A stretch of DNA of 64,000 bases, taken from positions 62,001 to 126,000 of the forward strand of contig DATJIW010000065.1 in the NCBI GenBank assembly GCA_035492775.1, given 5' to 3'. This DNA comes from DATJFQ01 sp035492775. GTDB taxonomy: Bacteria; Acidobacteriota; Vicinamibacteria; Vicinamibacterales; 2-12-FULL-66-21. Both the position numbers and the translations under genes were made by a program. Of the stretch, positions 59,524 to 64,000 are shown piece by piece. The notes below the pieces were generated by a model. That model was given only the letters and a program-made list of their open reading frames with translations. It was not told the origin of the DNA and did no database searches. Every line of letters begins with the position of its first letter. Positions within the stretch are counted from its first letter, which is position 1.

Positions 59524-62355
59524 ATGGCAAAGACAGCAGCTCGAACGAAGAAGACGGCCCCTGCGATGGCGAAAGCGCGGTCGAACGGACGCGCGGTGAA
59601 AAGTGCCGCGCCCCGCGCCGCCCGACGCACGCCTCGCGCCTCCGGTCCGCGCAAGTATGTCTACTTCTTCGGCAGCGGCAAGGCGGACGGCAATCGCGAC
59701 ATGAAGGACCTGCTGGGCGGCAAGGGCTCCGGCCTCGCGGAGATGACGAACGCCGGCCTGCCGGTCCCCCCGGGCATGACGATCTCGACCGAGGCGTGCA
59801 CCCAGTACTACCAGTCCGGGCGGAAGACCCCGGCGGACGTCGACAAGCAGATGCTCGACACGCTGAAGAAACTCGAATCGGCCGCCGGGGCGAAGCTGGG
59901 CGACGTCAAAAATCCCCTGCTCGTCTCGGTCAGGTCGGGTGCCAAGTTCTCGATGCCCGGCATGATGGACACAATCCTGAATCTCGGGCTCAACGATCAG
60001 ACGGTCGAGGGGCTGAAGGCGCGCACGAACAACGGCCGGTTTGCGTACGACAGCTACCGACGCTTCATCCAGATGTACGGCAACGTCGTGCTGGAGATTT
60101 CGAAGGAGACCTTCGAGCACGAGTTCGAGGCGGTGAAGCGTGCGCGCGGCGCGAAGCTCGACACGGACCTGGACGAAGCCGCCCTGCGCGACGTCGTCGA
60201 GCGCTACAAGAAGGTGGTGAAGCAGAAAAGCGGAAAGGCATTTCCGCAGGATCCGCTCGAGCAGCTGCGCGGGGCGCGCGACGCGGTGTTCCGCTCGTGG
60301 AACAACGCCCGCGCCATCGAATATCGACGCATCTACGAGATTCCCGATTCGATCGGCACGGCGGTCAACATCCAGATGATGGTGTTCGGCAATACCGGCG
60401 ATCGCTCGGCCACCGGCGTCGGGTTCACCCGCAATCCCGCCACCGGGGCCAAGGAATTTTACGGCGAGTTCCTGGTCAACGCACAGGGGGAGGACGTGGT
60501 CGCCGGCATCCGCACGCCGCAGCCGATTGCCGAACTCGAGAACGTGATGCCGAGGGCGTTCAAGGAGCTGCGGCAGATCACCACGCGTCTCGAGAAGCAC
60601 TACCGCGACGTCCAGGATTTCGAGTTCACGATCCAGGAAGAGCGGCTGTTCATGCTCCAGACGCGGAACGGCAAGCGCACCGGCTTTGCCGCGGTCATGA
60701 TCGCGACCGATCTCGTGCGCGAAAAGCTGATCACGCCGAAGGAAGCCGTGCTGCAGGTCGATCCCGAGGCGATCTCACAGCTCCTCGCGCCGATCTTCGA
60801 GCCGAAAGCATGGAAGGCGCTGCCCGCTGCGACCAGGGGCCTTCCGGCATCACCAGGCGCCGCGTCAGGCCAGGCGGTGTTCACCGCCGACCACGCCGTC
60901 GAGTGGTCGCGCCAGGGGCGCAAGGTGATCCTCGTCCGCAAGGAGACGGTGCCGGACGACATCCACGGCATGTTCGTCGCGCAGGGCATCCTCACCGCGA
61001 CGGGCGGCATGACGTCGCACGCAGCGGTCGTCGGACGCCAGATGGGCAAACCGTCCGTCGTCGGCGCGGGCGCGCTCGATATCAGCGAAAAGTCCAAGTC
61101 GTTTTCGGTCGGCGGTCAGACGATCAATGAAGGCGACTGGGTTTCGTTCGATGGCCTGACGGGCGAGGTCAAGCTCGGGCAGGTGGCGACGAAGCCGAGT
61201 GAAGTCCTGCAGGTGATTGCCGGCGAGATGAAGCCGGAGCACTCCGATCTGTTCCGGCGCTTCAACGACCTGCTCTCGTGGGCGGACAAGTTCCGCCGGC
61301 TGGGTATCCGCGCCAATGCGGATCAGCCCGACCAGGCGGAGACGGCGTATGCGTTCGGCGCGCGCGGCATCGGCCTCTGCCGTACCGAACACATGTTCTT
61401 CGGCGAGGGGCGCATTCAGCACGTCCAGCAGATGATCCTTGCCGACAACGAAGCCGACCGCCGGAAGGCACTGGAGCATCTGTTGCCGATGCAGCGGGGC
61501 GACTTCTACGGCGTATTCAAGGCGATGCACGGCCAGCCGGTGACGATCCGCACGATCGATCCGCCGCTGCACGAGTTCCTGCCCAAGCGCGAGGATCTGA
61601 TGGTGGAGATCGCGCGGCTCGAGGCGACCAACGGCAGGAAGCAGGACATCGAAGAAAAGCGCACGCTGCTCCGCCGCGTCGAGCAGCTTCACGAATTCAA
61701 TCCAATGCTGGGTCACCGCGGCGTGCGGCTCGGTATCACGTACCCGGAAATCACCGAGATGCAGACGCGGGCCATCATCGAAGCGGCGTGTCAGCTCGCG
61801 AAGGAAGGGCTGAAGGTCGTTCCCGAGATCATGATCCCGCTCGTGGGAACGGTGAAGGAGCTGAAGGACCAGAAGGTCGTCGTCGATCGCGTGGCGGCCG
61901 AGGTGATGAAGGAGAAGGGCATCAGGATTCAATATCTCGTGGGCACGATGATCGAGGTGCCGCGCGGCGCCCTGACGGCCGACGAGATCGCGAGCGAGGC
62001 GCAGTTCTTCTCGTTCGGGACGAACGACCTGACGCAGCTGACGTTCGGATTCTCCCGCGACGACATCGGCAAGTTCCTCGGCATCTACCAGGACAAGAAG
62101 ATCCTCGACAAGGATCCGTTCGCGACGATCGACACCGTCGGCGTCGGCCAGCTCGTCGAAATCGGCGTCCGGAAGGGACGTGGCGCAAAGCCGAACCTGA
62201 AGGTCGGCGTCTGCGGCGAGCACGGGGGCGACCCCTCGTCGATCCACTTCTTCGAGCGCGCCGGGCTCGATTACGTGAGCGCCTCGCCGTACCGCATTCC
62301 GGTCGCGCGGCTCGCCGCTGCGCAGGCGGCGCTGCAGTCGAAGGCCGGCGATTGA
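59524..62355 (+). CDS. ppdK: pyruvate, phosphate dikinase
   Basis: 943 residues from ATG 59524 (GGAG 11 bases upstream; GTG 59512 possible). Interconverts pyruvate, ATP and Pi with PEP, AMP and PPi. ATP-grasp domain KDLLGGKGSGLAEMTNAGLPVPPG and GFTRNPATGAKEFYGEFL; swivelling domain with catalytic His in TGGMTSHAAVVGR; PEP/pyruvate barrel ending with catalytic Cys in VGVCGEHGGDPSSIHFF. The first 45 residues are an Ala/Lys/Arg-rich tail (MAKTAARTKKTAPAMAKARS) not normal for the family. corA starts in its stop. Confidence 0.95.
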   Translation: MAKTAARTKKTAPAMAKARSNGRAVKSAAPRAARRTPRASGPRKYVYFFGSGKADGNRDMKDLLGGKGSGLAEMTNAGLPVPPGMTISTEACTQYYQSGRKTPADVDKQMLDTLKKLESAAGAKLGDVKNPLLVSVRSGAKFSMPGMMDTILNLGLNDQTVEGLKARTNNGRFAYDSYRRFIQMYGNVVLEISKETFEHEFEAVKRARGAKLDTDLDEAALRDVVERYKKVVKQKSGKAFPQDPLEQLRGARDAVFRSWNNARAIEYRRIYEIPDSIGTAVNIQMMVFGNTGDRSATGVGFTRNPATGAKEFYGEFLVNAQGEDVVAGIRTPQPIAELENVMPRAFKELRQITTRLEKHYRDVQDFEFTIQEERLFMLQTRNGKRTGFAAVMIATDLVREKLITPKEAVLQVDPEAISQLLAPIFEPKAWKALPAATRGLPASPGAASGQAVFTADHAVEWSRQGRKVILVRKETVPDDIHGMFVAQGILTATGGMTSHAAVVGRQMGKPSVVGAGALDISEKSKSFSVGGQTINEGDWVSFDGLTGEVKLGQVATKPSEVLQVIAGEMKPEHSDLFRRFNDLLSWADKFRRLGIRANADQPDQAETAYAFGARGIGLCRTEHMFFGEGRIQHVQQMILADNEADRRKALEHLLPMQRGDFYGVFKAMHGQPVTIRTIDPPLHEFLPKREDLMVEIARLEATNGRKQDIEEKRTLLRRVEQLHEFNPMLGHRGVRLGITYPEITEMQTRAIIEAACQLAKEGLKVVPEIMIPLVGTVKELKDQKVVVDRVAAEVMKEKGIRIQYLVGTMIEVPRGALTADEIASEAQFFSFGTNDLTQLTFGFSRDDIGKFLGIYQDKKILDKDPFATIDTVGVGQLVEIGVRKGRGAKPNLKVGVCGEHGGDPSSIHFFERAGLDYVSASPYRIPVARLAAAQAALQSKAGD

Positions 62356-63317
62356 TCAGGGTCTACGTGCACGAGGGTGGGGAGACGCGCCGGTCCGAAC
62401 GCGTCGACCCGTCGTGGTTCTCCCCCTCGAGCCCGGTCGTGTTCTGGGTGGACATGACCGACCCTGACGAGGACGACGGCCGCTTGCTCTCCGAGGTCTT
62501 CCACTTCCATCCGCTGGCGGTGGAGGACGCGCTCGCGGCGTCAAACCTGCCCAAGGTGGAATCGTACGGCGAATACCTCTATCTGATCCTGCACCGAATC
62601 GATTTCCACGCCCACGAACACTGCTTCAGGACGCATGACGTCGACTTCTTCCTGGGGCGCAACTATCTGGTCACGATCCACAGCGGCGAGTCGCGATCGT
62701 TCGATCAGATTCGGAGCATCTGCGAGCGCAACGCGCGCGCGCTGGGAGACGGCACGCCTGCGCTCATGCACCGCATCATCGACGCAATGGTGGACAACTA
62801 CCGTCCCGAGATCGACGAGTTGTCGGATCGCCTCGACGCGATCGAGGAGGATGTCTTCCAGCGCACGAGCCCGAATCTGTCCAGGCGGATTCTCGATTTC
62901 AAGCGCGACGTCTCCTCGCTCCGCCGCGTAGTGCAGCCGGAGCGGGACGTCGTCGGCCGGCTGGCGCGGCGCGAGTTCCCGGTCATCGACGAGCAGACGT
63001 CGTTCGGCTTCCGCGACGTCTACGACCACCTCGTGCGCCTGACCGACGAATCCATGTTCTTCGCCGACCGCATCACGGGCCTGCTCGACGCGCACCTGTC
63101 GCAGGTGTCGAACAATCTCAACCAGGTCATGAAAGTGCTGACGGTGATCGCGACGATCTTCATGCCGCTGACGTTCGTGACAGGGCTGTACGGCATGAAC
63201 GTCGATCTGCCGCATTTCGGCCTGAGTGGCACGGCGACCTTCTGGCTGCTGATGGGCCTGATGCTGCTGATCGTCGCCGGGATGATCGTGTACTTCCGAC
63301 GCAGGAACTGGATTTAG
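62352..63317 (+). CDS. corA: CorA magnesium/cobalt channel
   Basis: 321 residues from TTG 62352 overlapping the ppdK stop (TTGA); GTG 62364 is an alternative. A large cytoplasmic funnel with long helices precedes two C-terminal membrane helices separated by the Y-G-M-N signature (MPLTFVTGLYGMNVDLPHF) and a basic tail FRRRNWI. Pentameric Mg2+ influx channel. Second Mg2+ transporter in the window. mutL begins directly after the stop. Confidence 0.93.
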   Translation: MIRVYVHEGGETRRSERVDPSWFSPSSPVVFWVDMTDPDEDDGRLLSEVFHFHPLAVEDALAASNLPKVESYGEYLYLILHRIDFHAHEHCFRTHDVDFFLGRNYLVTIHSGESRSFDQIRSICERNARALGDGTPALMHRIIDAMVDNYRPEIDELSDRLDAIEEDVFQRTSPNLSRRILDFKRDVSSLRRVVQPERDVVGRLARREFPVIDEQTSFGFRDVYDHLVRLTDESMFFADRITGLLDAHLSQVSNNLNQVMKVLTVIATIFMPLTFVTGLYGMNVDLPHFGLSGTATFWLLMGLMLLIVAGMIVYFRRRNWI

Positions 63318-64000
63318 ATGGGCAGGATTCAGCGGCTGCCCGTGGATCTCGCCAACCAGATCGCGGCCGGCGAGGTCGTCGAGCGCCCCGCGTCCGTCGT
63401 CAAGGAACTGGTCGAGAATGCCCTCGACGCCGGGGCGACCCGTATCGCAGTTCGCGTCGAACTCGGAGGCAAGAAGCTGATCCGGGTGGAGGACGACGGG
63501 GAAGGGATGGATGCCGAGGACGCGCGGCTGGCGATCGAACGGCACGCGACCAGCAAGATCCGCCGGTCGGACGATCTCGGAGCGATCCGGACGCTCGGGT
63601 TCCGCGGCGAGGCGCTGCCGAGCATCGCATCGGTCTCGCGTTTCACGCTGCGGACGCGTGCGCGCGACGCGGCGACGGGGACGGAGATCAGGGTGAACGG
63701 CGGGACGGTCGAGTCCGTCCGCGAGATTGGAACGTCGACCGGCACCTGCATCGAAGTCGCCGACCTCTTCTACAATCTGCCCGCACGCCGCAAGTTCCTG
63801 AAATCCGATACCGCGGAAACCACGCAGATCTCGCGGCTGGCAACGCAGCTCGCGCTCGGATATCACGAGGTCGGATTCACGCTCACCAGCTCGGGACGGA
63901 AGCTGCTCGAGTGTCCGCCTGCAGCCACGCTGCGCGATCGATTCTTTCAACTGTTCGGCGACCGTCCGGACCTCGTGGAAGTCCGGAAGGACGCCGCGGG
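63318..64000 (+). CDS. mutL: MutL mismatch repair ATPase (C-terminus cut by window edge)
   Basis: First 227 residues seen. GHKL ATPase motifs: RLPVDLANQIAAGEVVERPASVVKELVENALDAGA (N-box), VEDDGEGMDAEDARLAIERHATSKI (G1) and TLGFRGEALPSIASVS (G2), then NLPARRKFLK. Couples mismatch recognition by MutS to strand removal. ATG follows the corA stop immediately, so it is the last visible gene of the ppdK-corA-mutL run. The endonuclease or dimer domain lies beyond the window. Confidence 0.95.
   Translation, partial: MGRIQRLPVDLANQIAAGEVVERPASVVKELVENALDAGATRIAVRVELGGKKLIRVEDDGEGMDAEDARLAIERHATSKIRRSDDLGAIRTLGFRGEALPSIASVSRFTLRTRARDAATGTEIRVNGGTVESVREIGTSTGTCIEVADLFYNLPARRKFLKSDTAETTQISRLATQLALGYHEVGFTLTSSGRKLLECPPAATLRDRFFQLFGDRPDLVEVRKDAA

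Noticed and set aside
1..64000. CRISPR arrays, insertion sequences, prophage, rRNA genes
   Set aside because: No spaced direct repeats, transposase or integrase motifs, phage structural genes or rRNA-like stretches were seen in either strand.

Overview
The window is GC-rich, densely packed DNA from a bacterium that most resembles an Acidobacteriota, probably the Vicinamibacteria (subdivision 6). This is an inference from gene content, since no rRNA or tRNA gene was found. The pointers are two large orphan ABC-type permeases of the acidobacterial ADOP kind (one behind a PadR regulator), a BNR-repeat secreted protein, a bacillithiol gene pair, an exosortase/PEP-CTERM-like surface locus, and a COG1964 radical SAM protein related to tetraether-lipid synthases.

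Region 1 (1-13.4 kb) is a surface or exopolysaccharide locus. It holds a sigma-54 response regulator (cut by the left edge), a tiny protein with a decayed PEP-CTERM tail, two paralogous secreted beta-helix proteins (one with two PKD domains each split by a carbohydrate-binding-like module), two SAM methyltransferases and three glycosyltransferases. Good sigma-54 (-24/-12) promoter matches lie in front of at least five of these transcription units, so the locus reads as one sigma-54 regulon driven by its own enhancer-binding protein.

Region 2 (13.3-19.3 kb) holds an atypical histidine kinase, MsrP/MsrQ (periplasmic methionine-sulfoxide repair), an acyltransferase-3 protein and the Tes-like radical SAM enzyme, closed by a strong terminator. 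Region 3 (19.3-29.7 kb) holds PadR-ADOP, DUF4440 and DUF4342 proteins, bacillithiol genes bshB1-bshA, an alpha/beta hydrolase, a degenerate NtrC-like AAA protein, a CadC-like regulator coupled to an ICMT-family methyltransferase, two related small proteins and a CPBP membrane protease.

Region 4 (29.8-43.6 kb) holds a BNR-repeat protein, a second ADOP, a small basic conserved protein, a CysJ-like diflavin-type reductase lacking its flavodoxin part, a GH63-like glucosidase, a TPR protein coupled to a ClC channel, and a three-gene run with two DUF5985 proteins. Region 5 (43.7-64 kb) is mostly housekeeping: moaA, hisS, aspS, phoH-ybeY-corC-era, an ECF sigma/anti-sigma pair, mgtE, recO, glyQ, glyS, ppdK, corA and the start of mutL. 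It includes two Mg2+ transporters plus a CorC-type protein, an inverted/direct repeat cluster between glyQ and glyS, and a heptanucleotide tandem repeat inside ybeY.

Several genes here (hisS, aspS, era, padR and others) have a -10-like hexamer only 5-9 bases before a start codon and no Shine-Dalgarno sequence, which suggests frequent leaderless transcripts.
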